A stretch of DNA of 13,220 nt, taken from the NCBI GenBank assembly GCA_001275005.1, contig JWZX01002139.1, positions 1-13,220 on the forward strand, written 5' to 3'. Made by a program: the position numbers and the translations under genes. Position 1 is the stretch's first letter. Each line of letters opens with the position of its first letter. This DNA comes from Chrysochromulina tobinii (Eukaryota > Haptophyta > Prymnesiales > Chrysochromulinaceae). Of the stretch, positions 1-6,587 are shown piece after piece. The notes beneath the pieces are model-generated. The model saw nothing but the letters and a program-made list of their open reading frames with translations. It ran no database searches and was not told the DNA's origin.

Positions 1-34
1 CTCTCTCTCTCTCTCTCTCTCTCTCCCTTGGCAG
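1..34 (+). repeat. CT microsatellite and 3' splice site of an upstream intron
   Basis: The window opens with a pure CT dinucleotide run (1-24) followed by CCCTTGGCAG ending at 34. A polypyrimidine tract directly before CAG is the standard end of a spliceosomal intron, and the open frame of the phospholipid methyltransferase begins right after it. The CT run therefore probably doubles as the polypyrimidine tract. The intron start lies outside the window. Confidence 0.75.
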
Positions 35-413
35 CTTCTATTGGTACGTGGCCAACTGGAGCAGTCCCTTCTCGGCTGGCTTCTTCGCGCGCCTGGCCGA
101 ATGCTCACGATTCCAATGGGTGAGCCTGGTGCACGGGATGCTCCTCGGCCAGGGCCTCAACATCGCCATCTACCGCGCCATCGGCAAGGCGGGCGTCTAC
201 TACGGCTACCGGCTGGGCGTGCCCGTGCCCTGGGTGACAGGCTTCCCCTTCTCCGTCTTCCCACACCCTCAGTACTTTGGCGTGTGCGTGTGCGTCATGG
301 GCGTCAACACCTTCTGTGCGACTGCGCTGCACGCAAAGGCGGGCTGGTTCAACCTGACGATGCTGCAGGTGCTGCTCTACATCTACATGGCGCTCGTCGA
401 GGACTACATGTGA
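35..413 (+). CDS. PLMT: Phospholipid N-methyltransferase (PLMT/PEMT-like), last exon
   Basis: This is the terminal exon of a small integral membrane methyltransferase that uses S-adenosylmethionine to methylate phosphatidyl-methylethanolamine species toward phosphatidylcholine, normally in the ER. The exon starts after the AG at 33-34 with one base of a split codon, then reads FYWYVANWSSPF and continues for about 125 residues to TGA at 411-413. Family features are the segment GVYYGYRLGVPVPWVTGFPF followed by HPQYFG, which closely matches the plant PLMT signature (PWVTEFPF, DPQY.G), hydrophobic helices before and after it, and a C-terminal acidic pair (ED in ALVEDYM) where PEMT enzymes carry EE. 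Arabidopsis PLMT, as I recall, is about 164 residues, so perhaps 40 N-terminal residues are missing upstream. The apparent start codon at 48 is internal GTG and is not a real start. Family assignment is fairly sure; the exact substrate preference is not. Confidence 0.78.
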
Positions 414-415
414 GC

Positions 416-434
416 GGCGCCGGCCACCGGCGCC
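416..434 (+). other. GC-rich hairpin directly after the PLMT stop codon
   Basis: A perfect 8-bp stem (GGCGCCGG with CCGGCGCC) around a CCA loop starts two bases after the TGA. It lies in the 3' untranslated region. It may mark or protect the RNA 3' end, or it may be incidental in GC-rich DNA. Confidence 0.6.
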
Positions 435-445
435 GGCATTATATA

Positions 446-465
446 AGAGCTCTATAAATAGCTCT
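446..465 (+). other. Second 3'-flank hairpin, AGAGCT/AGCTCT stem with TATA-like loop
   Basis: A perfect 6-bp stem (446-451 with 460-465) encloses the loop CTATAAAT, and TATATAAG precedes it. Two TATA-like strings (440-446, 453-458) sit here, but no convincing gene starts downstream, so I read this as 3' flank of PLMT rather than a promoter. Confidence 0.45.
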
Positions 466-776
466 CGCGTCCAGTCCGATGCATCAGTCATTGCTTCTCG
501 CTTCGTTCTGGTCTCATTGTCTTCGTCTCGAGACCGGGTACTCGGTAACGGTATACGGTAAATTTGACACTCAGGGTAAAATTGAAATAATTACGATAAA
601 ATTTTCACAGCCCGGCACTGCTCCGCGCGCCGCGACCACCCGCGTGCGCCCGGCCGTTCGCGGGATACGAGACTTATTAAAACATAAAAGTGTGACTTAT
701 GAGGAGTTCCATGTTGTTGCACCTGGCTGTGTCCGCAACAGTACAATATAAAGCTTGAACTCCACGACACTGTCTG

Positions 777-1886
777 TTACCAAGCGACCAATTCCGGATG
801 CGACGCATACCGCCAGCGCTGCAGCGCCGCGTTATTCGCGCAGTTACCCGCCACAGCCGCCTGGTATAAGGCAAGTTCGCGCCCCGCTTCCCATAGCGGT
901 GTCTTGTGATAGATGACGACCCGGCGATCCGGATCACTGCATCGGCTCTGCTTGTCGTTATGGCAAGGATGTAGCGCGTGCAGAGCCGTGCCCGGGCCAT
1001 TGAGCCGATGTGCATAGAAGATGTGCTGCAAGAAGATCTGGTCATCCACACCGTAAGAGCGATCAGCCGTGTAGGGAAAGTCACCCTCTTGCCAGATTCT
1101 CCACAGCTGCTGGAAGACGTTCGCATCGGGCTTCAAGACCATCACACCGGAGTTCAGGTAACGTGATTTGGCGTGCATGCGAGCCGCGAAGGCGGGCGTC
1201 TTTTCGAGCACGTGTTCCACCACATCGCCAATCGCCAACGTATCCGCGTCGTGCCAAAGAATCTTGTCGTACTCGGTCAGGTTGAATGCCCACAACTTGT
1301 ACCAGCTGTTGGGCAGGGATGAGAAGAACCCGCGTCCCAGCGCAGCAGCTTGCCCAACGGTCGTGCCTGCCAGCAGCGCGGGTGTGGAGGCAGCCGCCGC
1401 AGAATCGGTGACATTGTTGAAGTAAGCTGGAAATCGGACGGCACTCATATCGATGACGCGCACGCCAAGCCGCGTGAGCATGTCGATGATGTGCTGTGGC
1501 GTATCTTCGTCGACGAGCGTGACGTGGTCCACGCTCTGGCTCCTGTTTGGTCCTCTCGTGACATTCATCATGGAGCAAGCACTAACGAGGCACATGACCG
1601 TTCTGTTGGTGCACCAGCCGTCTGCTACCGGCAGTTCATTCCCGAGCTCGCCTCTCAACCAGGCGGCGCGCAAGGCGAGTGGGGCTAGGCTGTGTAGTGC
1701 TGCCCGTGGTAACTGATTGACGCCGGTGCTCTTGCGCGTTGGGCATCGGGCCTTGCCTTCTGGCAACTCCAGATGCGGCGTCTTCCCTGCTGCGAGAGCG
1801 GCGGCACCCACAGCCGAGCTACGCTCGTCCCATGTGACGCGATCCTTCCCGCTGCAGCCTGTCACGACGGCAAGTCGGCGTGTCAT
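777..1886 (-). CDS. GT8-family (glycogenin-like) glycosyltransferase
   Basis: This is a retaining glycosyltransferase of the GT8 fold, which transfers sugars from nucleotide-sugar donors using a metal-bound DXD motif. With start at 1886 it has 369 residues. Seen in order: a beta-strand region near 117-150 (VDHVTLVDED), then YKLWAFNLTEYDKILWHDAD with the DXD motif DAD at about 213-215, the acceptor-side motif LNSGVMVLKP at about 244-253, VDDQIFLQHIF near 280-290 (the family DQ motif), and YHKTPLWE near 326-333, the equivalent of the H-K-PW metal/phosphate motif. I chose ATG 1886 because the sequence upstream (to an alternative in-frame ATG at 2036) is AT-rich with no conserved feature. The open frame extends to 2102 but begins there with GTG. 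No signal peptide is evident. The N-terminal 110 residues match nothing I recognise, and an unseen intron there is possible. Glycogenin, plant PGSIP/GUX-like enzymes or an algal-specific transferase are all possible. Confidence 0.85.
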   Translation of the reverse strand: MTRRLAVVTGCSGKDRVTWDERSSAVGAAALAAGKTPHLELPEGKARCPTRKSTGVNQLPRAALHSLAPLALRAAWLRGELGNELPVADGWCTNRTVMCLVSACSMMNVTRGPNRSQSVDHVTLVDEDTPQHIIDMLTRLGVRVIDMSAVRFPAYFNNVTDSAAAASTPALLAGTTVGQAAALGRGFFSSLPNSWYKLWAFNLTEYDKILWHDADTLAIGDVVEHVLEKTPAFAARMHAKSRYLNSGVMVLKPDANVFQQLWRIWQEGDFPYTADRSYGVDDQIFLQHIFYAHRLNGPGTALHALHPCHNDKQSRCSDPDRRVVIYHKTPLWEAGRELALYQAAVAGNCANNAALQRWRYASHPELVAW

Positions 1887-2211
1887 TCTCGACAATTGAG
1901 AAGCCGTCGAATGCTGGTTGTGTGTACTGCTTTGTGGTTCAGGACATTCACTTTGAGCAAACCAGCGTGCCCCCGACAACAGCTGCAAGTAACTCGACTT
2001 GAGATTTGCAAAATGGCATGCAATGATTCGGATCATGCAACCACGACATGTCTCACCAGGAACACGTACAACCTCCAGGCACCAGGGCGGAGGGGGGGTC
2101 ACTTCATTACTGTCGGGTTCTTGTACCTTGTTCAGATAAAACGAAACTAAATATGAAACTCACTCACTCACAACGCAATGCAGGCCATGGGGCACGCTGG
2201 CTCGGCCGGAC
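1887..2211. other. Spacer: GT8 gene leader and WD40 gene 3' end
   Basis: Both neighbours are on the minus strand, so this holds the 5' leader and promoter of the GT8 gene and the 3' flank of the WD40 gene. It is lower in GC than the flanking genes. It contains a (CACT)n-type microsatellite at about 2159-2171 and an in-frame upstream ATG at 2036. No TATA box stands out on the minus strand. Confidence 0.5.
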
Positions 2212-4284
2212 TTAGAAGTGCACGTCGGGTCGATCGAGCTTCCCTTTTTCGGCAAGCGTCCAGACGTGAACCACGCCGTCATCACCGCCCGCCACGACCA
2301 CTGTGCCGCCATATGTCGCGACCGAGCGCACACCCCAATCGAGCGCAATTGATGGTGCCTGCAGCGTGCGCAGCGTGACGGCGGGCCCGCGGCGAATCGC
2401 GAGGTCGGCCACCCCAAAGAGTGTCACGCAAATTTGTCCCGCGTGGCGGCCTTGGCTACGGCCGTGATCATAGTCGAAGCGGTCATAGTCGAGAGCGCCC
2501 CCTGCCACAAGGATGTGCGAGTGGAGGGCGAGCGCCCACACCTTCCCAGGCAGATGCAGCGTCTGCAGCGACGCCATGGGCTGTGGCTGGCCAGCGCAAT
2601 CGTCGGGCAATAAGAGGGACGCGCCGCACCATAACCGGACTGTGCCGTCGTCACCGCCCGTTGCGAGCATCCTGCCATCGAGCGCGCATGCATAGAGCGG
2701 TCCCGTGTGCTCCTGGAGGCGCCGTACCGGTACGAGCTCCGGCGGCGCGTTGGCGTCCATAGCGCGCACCAAAGCGCGCCATACATCAGCATAGCCTGGT
2801 CCACCGTCCGCCGGGTTGTGCGTGACAAGGAGGAGGCCATTGCTGGCCGCCAGCGCCGAGAAGTTTGCCGTCATCGAGAAGCCACTGTCGACGCATGTGA
2901 CGGTCGCTGGTCGCTGAGGCCCGTCCTCGATGCGCCACGTGCGCAGCACGCGCTGTGTGCCCTGGGCGGCGCCGTCGGCGTCGCCTCCCACGGCGACGCT
3001 GCTGAAGCCAGCCTCGACGAGGGTCGTCTCGTCGAGCCACGCGGCCGCGACGACGCTGTGCTGCGCGTGAGGGTGCTCGAGTCGTCGCCGTTCAACGTAA
3101 TTCCATTCGGGTCGCCTGCTGTTCGAATGCACGCTGTTCGACACCGTGCTCGGCACGGTCATCCCAGCGGCCGCGATCCGTGCCGCGGCCAGCTGAGCAG
3201 CCTCGAGCTCATGCACGCGCAGGGTGGTGCTCGTAGTGCACGCTGTGAGCAGCGCGCCGCTCGGGCGTACGTCCACGACGGACAGCGCACCGCCGTGCCG
3301 TAGACCACCCTGGATCGAGAGCGGCGCGACGCGCAGCACAGCCAAGTCCGACAGAGCAGTGCTGGGTGCGGAGAGGGGCGGGGGTGCGACCGACCAGACG
3401 CGCGAGAAGCCGTCCAGACCGCCGCTTGCCACTAGGTGTTGCGAGCGGGACGCACGCAAGCCGCGCGCCGGCACGGCCGCATCCGAATCGTTGGCGCCCA
3501 CTATGGCGTTTGGCGCGGCCGAGACCCGTTGCACGGCCCCGAGGCGATGAGTTGCTCCGGCGACGATCGTCGTCGTGCAGGCGAGTGGGCTGCGCAAGAA
3601 GGGGGCCATCGGCGGGGCGACGGCCGCGATCTGCGCCGCGCTCAACGTGAGTTCGATGCCTATCGGATGGTTCAGCACCATGACGGGGTTGCCGGATTCG
3701 TCGAGCTGTCCTCCGTGTGCGAGTGCAGTCTTGCGAGAGGCGTCGTCGGGGCAATGAAGCTGAACGACGGTCTGCCCGACCGGCGTGCTGAGCGCCTGGT
3801 GCAGCACAGCCTCGCCTCCTGCGGTCCACTGTGCAGCGTGCAGCGCTGCTGCACTTGCGGGTTTCGCGCACCATTCCATGCTGTTGAGCACAATCGGTAT
3901 GTCTAGCACAAACGCCGCGCAGACCTGCCGCATGACGGCGAGCGATGCGTAGTCGCAATGGAGCAGCAGGCACCAGCGCACGTCGGCGCTGTGCACGAAG
4001 ATGTCGAAAGTCAGCGGCGCATCCTCGTGCTGCGACTGCGACGACGACTGCGGTAGCTGCGATTGATCGGCAAAGCGTGGGTGCACTTCAGCTTGGTGCC
4101 GCCGCCGCTCGCGCAGGGGCGAGCAGTTGGAGAGCATGATGAGTCCCAGCAGCACCCAGCAGGCACACGCACACGAAGACTCGCACACGCCCAGGGCTTG
4201 TGGCCCTCGTCGACGAACTCTGTGAACTGGATCCATCGGCTGTGAACGTAACTCGCGCGACGCGAAACCCATCCGATCCGGCAT
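2212..4284 (-). CDS. WD40-repeat protein with possible F-box-like segment
   Basis: This is a 690-residue single-exon frame. WD40 blades are visible as beta strands ending in GG.DG.vr.W: LVASGGLDGFSRVW (about 284-297), ALSVVDVRPSGALL (333-346), VVAAAWLDETTLVEAG to VLRTWRIED (411-454), LYACALDGRMLATGGDDGTVRLW (530-552), VWALALHSHILVAGG (582-596) and VRSVATYGGTVVVAGGDDGVVHVWTL (652-677). WD40 propellers bind other proteins. Residues about 93-128 (DIFVHSADVRWCLLLHCDYA, then SLAVMRQVCAAF) resemble an F-box, which would make it a substrate receptor of an SCF ubiquitin ligase, but the match is weak. ATG 4284 gives a hydrophobic stretch at about 38-52 (CACACWVLLGLIMLS). If translation instead starts at the in-frame ATG at 4137 (residue 50) most of that stretch is lost. 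The gene shares a divergent promoter with the gene at 4822. WD40 identity is solid; partner and role are unknown. Confidence 0.8.
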   Translation of the reverse strand: MPDRMGFASRELRSQPMDPVHRVRRRGPQALGVCESSCACACWVLLGLIMLSNCSPLRERRRHQAEVHPRFADQSQLPQSSSQSQHEDAPLTFDIFVHSADVRWCLLLHCDYASLAVMRQVCAAFVLDIPIVLNSMEWCAKPASAAALHAAQWTAGGEAVLHQALSTPVGQTVVQLHCPDDASRKTALAHGGQLDESGNPVMVLNHPIGIELTLSAAQIAAVAPPMAPFLRSPLACTTTIVAGATHRLGAVQRVSAAPNAIVGANDSDAAVPARGLRASRSQHLVASGGLDGFSRVWSVAPPPLSAPSTALSDLAVLRVAPLSIQGGLRHGGALSVVDVRPSGALLTACTTSTTLRVHELEAAQLAAARIAAAGMTVPSTVSNSVHSNSRRPEWNYVERRRLEHPHAQHSVVAAAWLDETTLVEAGFSSVAVGGDADGAAQGTQRVLRTWRIEDGPQRPATVTCVDSGFSMTANFSALAASNGLLLVTHNPADGGPGYADVWRALVRAMDANAPPELVPVRRLQEHTGPLYACALDGRMLATGGDDGTVRLWCGASLLLPDDCAGQPQPMASLQTLHLPGKVWALALHSHILVAGGALDYDRFDYDHGRSQGRHAGQICVTLFGVADLAIRRGPAVTLRTLQAPSIALDWGVRSVATYGGTVVVAGGDDGVVHVWTLAEKGKLDRPDVHF

Positions 4285-4465
4285 CGCACCTTGGTTTCAT
4301 TTAAGACCGCTAACGTCGAGTTACCCGTGCACTCGTCCCGTCTATGGCCTCTCACGCTGGCTGCGACGAGGAACGACGAGACGACGAGAGCATGAGAGCA
4401 CATTTCCACAATACAGGTTCCATCGAGGTAAAATATGCATTTCGTCAAGCACAACGATCTGACAG

Positions 4466-4682
4466 CGAACATTTCACTCAAGCATGCAACCTTCACCAAT
4501 CACGTCACAAATCACGTCACAAAACCTTCCATTCACGTACGGTAACATTCACGTAACTCAAGCATGCATCCACACGAATAACTTCACAAAACCTTCCATT
4601 CACTTACGGTAACATTCACGTAACTCAAGCATGCATCCACACCAATCACGTCACAAAACCTTCCATTCACGAACAATCACAT
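4466..4682. repeat. 67-bp tandem repeat, about three copies
   Basis: The string TCACAAAACC begins at 4517, 4584 and 4651, an exact 67-base period. Each full unit contains CCTTCCATTCAC, ACGGTAACATTCACGTAACT, CAAGCATGCATCCACAC and AATCACG. The two full units differ at only a few positions. The left copy (about 4466-4516) is diverged, with a short extra CACGTCACAAAT duplication, and the right copy stops after CCATTCACGAAC. Each unit carries one or two ACGT cores and one GCATGC. Confidence 0.9.
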
Positions 4683-4689
4683 TTCCCCG

Positions 4690-4719
4690 GCCGCCGAGTC
4701 TGCAGCCGGCGAGTCCGCA
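4690..4719. repeat. 15-bp tandem duplication
   Basis: GCCGCCGAGTCTGCA at 4690-4704 is followed at once by GCCGGCGAGTCCGCA at 4705-4719, 13 of 15 bases identical. It lies about 100 bases upstream of the ATG at 4822, in the likely promoter or leader. Confidence 0.7.
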
Positions 4720-4821
4720 AACGCCGATCTGCAAGAAAGTGCCGCGTTTGGCTGGAAGGGCGCGGTCGCTCGATCCAGTGTTCTGATCGTGTTTTCAGCT
4801 CCCGTCACGCTTGTCTTGAGA

Positions 4822-6264
4822 ATGCGCGTCACGTGCCTCCTGCTCGCTGTGGCTCACGTCGTGGCCCAGTCTCCCAAGTCGAATTCGTCGACTTCTTTGG
4901 CGACCGACCGCCCGTGGATGACCTACGTCAACCCCGTCATCTACTCTCCTGTCACCACATCCTGCAAAGCACAACTCGGCCTCGTCCCAAAAATGGCCTC
5001 GAATCAACCATGTGCTGCACACTACTTAGAACCTCTTCTAATCATCACGAGTACGAGCACCGGCTCATTACGAACGTATCAAGCTGTCAACTTCATAGGA
5101 ACCATCTATTCCAGAACTACGCCCAAGCCCATCGTCTTTTACCACGAGGCCTCATGGGATAGAGGACGAGGCACAGCACCATTTCGCATGAGTGATCTTC
5201 CTTTGCATGCGCACGACAGTACCTGCCCCGTTGATCTCTTTGAGGCTGTTCCTCAGTTACAGCATCTCTTCACTGCGTGTGAGAGCTGCATCGATGAGTA
5301 CTACCGCATTGCCGGAGGAAAAGAACCGCTGAACGGTCGCTCAGCACTGCAGAAACTCAGCGCAAAAGTTCTGGCACGTAAAGTCGTCGCCATTTATGAC
5401 GCACTGCAGAGGATGCGTATTGATTCTCTACTTCTCTGGCTTGACTTCGATGTCAGCTTCAAATCGTCGGACCTCGATCCCTCCTTCAGCTTCATGCAGC
5501 GCTTCGATGTCACGTACCTTCCGTTCAGGTTTGGAAATGCTAGATGGTCACATAAGCTTCATGACCGGCCGACAGTGGGGCTCAGCCGTCTGATTGAGGA
5601 TCATACTTGGATAGTAGATACAGGAATCCTGGCGCTCAGGGTGAGCCCCGCCACTCGCAGCTTCGTCCAGAAGCTTCTTAACTTCTATGATGTTGACGCT
5701 GCGATACTTGCACGCACATGCCTCTGCAATCCGACGCTTCGATTTTTTGCCAATACGAGCATACATCTCAGTAGCCAGGCATTCATGGATGTCGAATTCC
5801 CCTGCAAGAAGATATGGTTTCAAGAAAATCTCTACCTCGACGACCTGTACGTCTGGTCACTGTTTCTGCACTGGGACTTGAGGCGGATGCCTAGTGCTCT
5901 TACTCATGGGCAATTCGCCATGACTCTGAATTCAAAACAGACTGCGGCGGGCATCTGCGGGTGGCGAGATAACTGGAGGGTAGTTTGCCCGAATGCGACT
6001 GATTCCGCATCGCCTTTTCCGATCAGCGATTACTTCAAACATGGGATCTCCTCAATGGGCGCATATTCCACGTTAAAGAAAGACAAGATTCCTTCATCAA
6101 TTGCCAACTTCCAGTCTCACAGTTGGGGAACGACACTACTTCACACGCGCATCATTCTTTCTGCTCGGAATGACTCTCATCCTTCAATCATGATGCCATG
6201 TGTAAACTGGCCGCTGGGGGGAGTACTGGAGGCGTGCAACAACGAACGAACAGACACAAGATAA
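4822..6264 (+). CDS. Secretory-pathway glycosyltransferase-like protein with DXD motif
   Basis: This is an intronless frame of 480 residues from ATG 4822. That start is chosen because it opens with a clear signal peptide (MRVTCLLLAVAHVVAQS, probable cleavage after VVA); the frame runs upstream to 4789 but begins there with GTG. The strongest enzymatic sign is SLLLWLDFDVSFKSSDLDPS, with DFD at about residues 208-210 after a hydrophobic strand, followed by TWIVDTGILALRVSP at about 262-276, the same order as the DXD strand and N/D-T-G loop of nucleotide-sugar transferases with the GT-A fold. Later come WFQENLYLDDLYVW and conserved-looking cysteines. I cannot place it in a specific family. It should act in the ER/Golgi lumen or be secreted. 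Base composition differs: a hand count gives 29 G+C of 60 at 5401-5460, against 45 of 60 at 6901-6960 in the next gene. Confidence 0.7.
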   Translation: MRVTCLLLAVAHVVAQSPKSNSSTSLATDRPWMTYVNPVIYSPVTTSCKAQLGLVPKMASNQPCAAHYLEPLLIITSTSTGSLRTYQAVNFIGTIYSRTTPKPIVFYHEASWDRGRGTAPFRMSDLPLHAHDSTCPVDLFEAVPQLQHLFTACESCIDEYYRIAGGKEPLNGRSALQKLSAKVLARKVVAIYDALQRMRIDSLLLWLDFDVSFKSSDLDPSFSFMQRFDVTYLPFRFGNARWSHKLHDRPTVGLSRLIEDHTWIVDTGILALRVSPATRSFVQKLLNFYDVDAAILARTCLCNPTLRFFANTSIHLSSQAFMDVEFPCKKIWFQENLYLDDLYVWSLFLHWDLRRMPSALTHGQFAMTLNSKQTAAGICGWRDNWRVVCPNATDSASPFPISDYFKHGISSMGAYSTLKKDKIPSSIANFQSHSWGTTLLHTRIILSARNDSHPSIMMPCVNWPLGGVLEACNNERTDTR

Positions 6265-6587
6265 CTGACACACGTCTCAGAATGCAGACAGAATTATGAT
6301 GCGGATGCAAGCAAATTCATGTGGACAAGTGTTGTGGTATGCTGAACTATCCCCTGTCGCCTGTGGGGTCCCAGTCGTTGTCGTGTACGACCAGTGTGAT
6401 GGGATGTGTGCATGTGGAATCGCCGGAGCCCTCGGCTCTCGGAACCCTTGCATGCCGTCTAGAGGGTCCAGCGTGTAGTCCTCGTCCAGCGTGAAGGCTG
6501 AAAGAGGTGCTTAGATGTCGCGCACTGTACACACACTCTTTTTGTCATCTTATTTACTTCGCGCGCGGAGTCACCGCATGCGGCGTT
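6265..6587. other. Convergent intergenic region between DXD-transferase and sulfotransferase
   Basis: This holds the 3' ends of both neighbours and no supported gene. Directly after the plus-strand TAA lies an imperfect hairpin CTGA...TCAG (6265-6280). A GAGCC-CTC-GGCTC stem-loop occurs near 6427-6439. Short open frames here have no recognisable domain. No AATAAA was seen on either strand. Confidence 0.45.
6574..6583. other. Perfect palindrome CCGCATGCGG just after the sulfotransferase stop
   Basis: A 10-base perfect palindrome begins four bases downstream (minus strand) of the TAA at 6588-6590. In RNA it could form only a short stem. It is noted because the PLMT gene also has a palindrome right after its stop. 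Confidence 0.5.

Larger units (their letters stand above)
414..776. other. Convergent intergenic region between PLMT and GT8 genes
   Basis: This holds the 3' ends of both neighbours and no supported gene. Besides the two hairpins it contains a 10-bp palindrome GTCTCGAGAC (525-534) inside a GGTCTC/GAGACC pair (510-515, 530-535), a stretch with recurring GGTA (about 537-570), and AT-rich sequence at 570-605 and 672-690. The minus-strand string TTTTAATAAG (complement of 673-682) is a possible poly(A) region for the GT8 gene, but no AATAAA is present. A 90-codon open frame at 479-751 has no recognisable domain. Confidence 0.5.
4285..4821. promoter_or_regulatory. Divergent promoter spacer between WD40 and DXD-transferase genes
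   Basis: The genes on either side are transcribed away from this 537-base spacer, so both promoters should lie in it. It holds a 67-bp tandem repeat (4466-4682), a purine-rich GACGA stretch on the plus strand near 4366-4390, and a pair of 15-base near-repeats at 4690-4719. ACGT cores recur (CACGTCAC, TTCACGTAA), the kind of core bound by bZIP factors. No TATA box is convincing. GTTTTCAG ending at 4798 could be the acceptor of a leader intron of the plus-strand gene. Confidence 0.5.

Noticed and set aside
41-457. Open frame overlapping the PLMT exon in another frame
   Set aside because: It is rich in Arg/Gly/Ala from GC-rich shadow translation, whereas the other frame has clear PLMT motifs.
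479-751. 90-codon plus-strand open frame preceded by TATA-like strings at 440-458
   Set aside because: It has no domain, biased low-complexity composition and hairpin-forming flanks, and lies between two convergent genes. The TATA strings sit within a hairpin loop in the PLMT 3' flank.
2036-2102. Longer N-terminus for the GT8 protein
   Set aside because: The frame is open but starts with GTG at 2102, and the extra residues (from ATG 2036 to 1886) come from AT-richer, leader-like DNA with no conserved feature.
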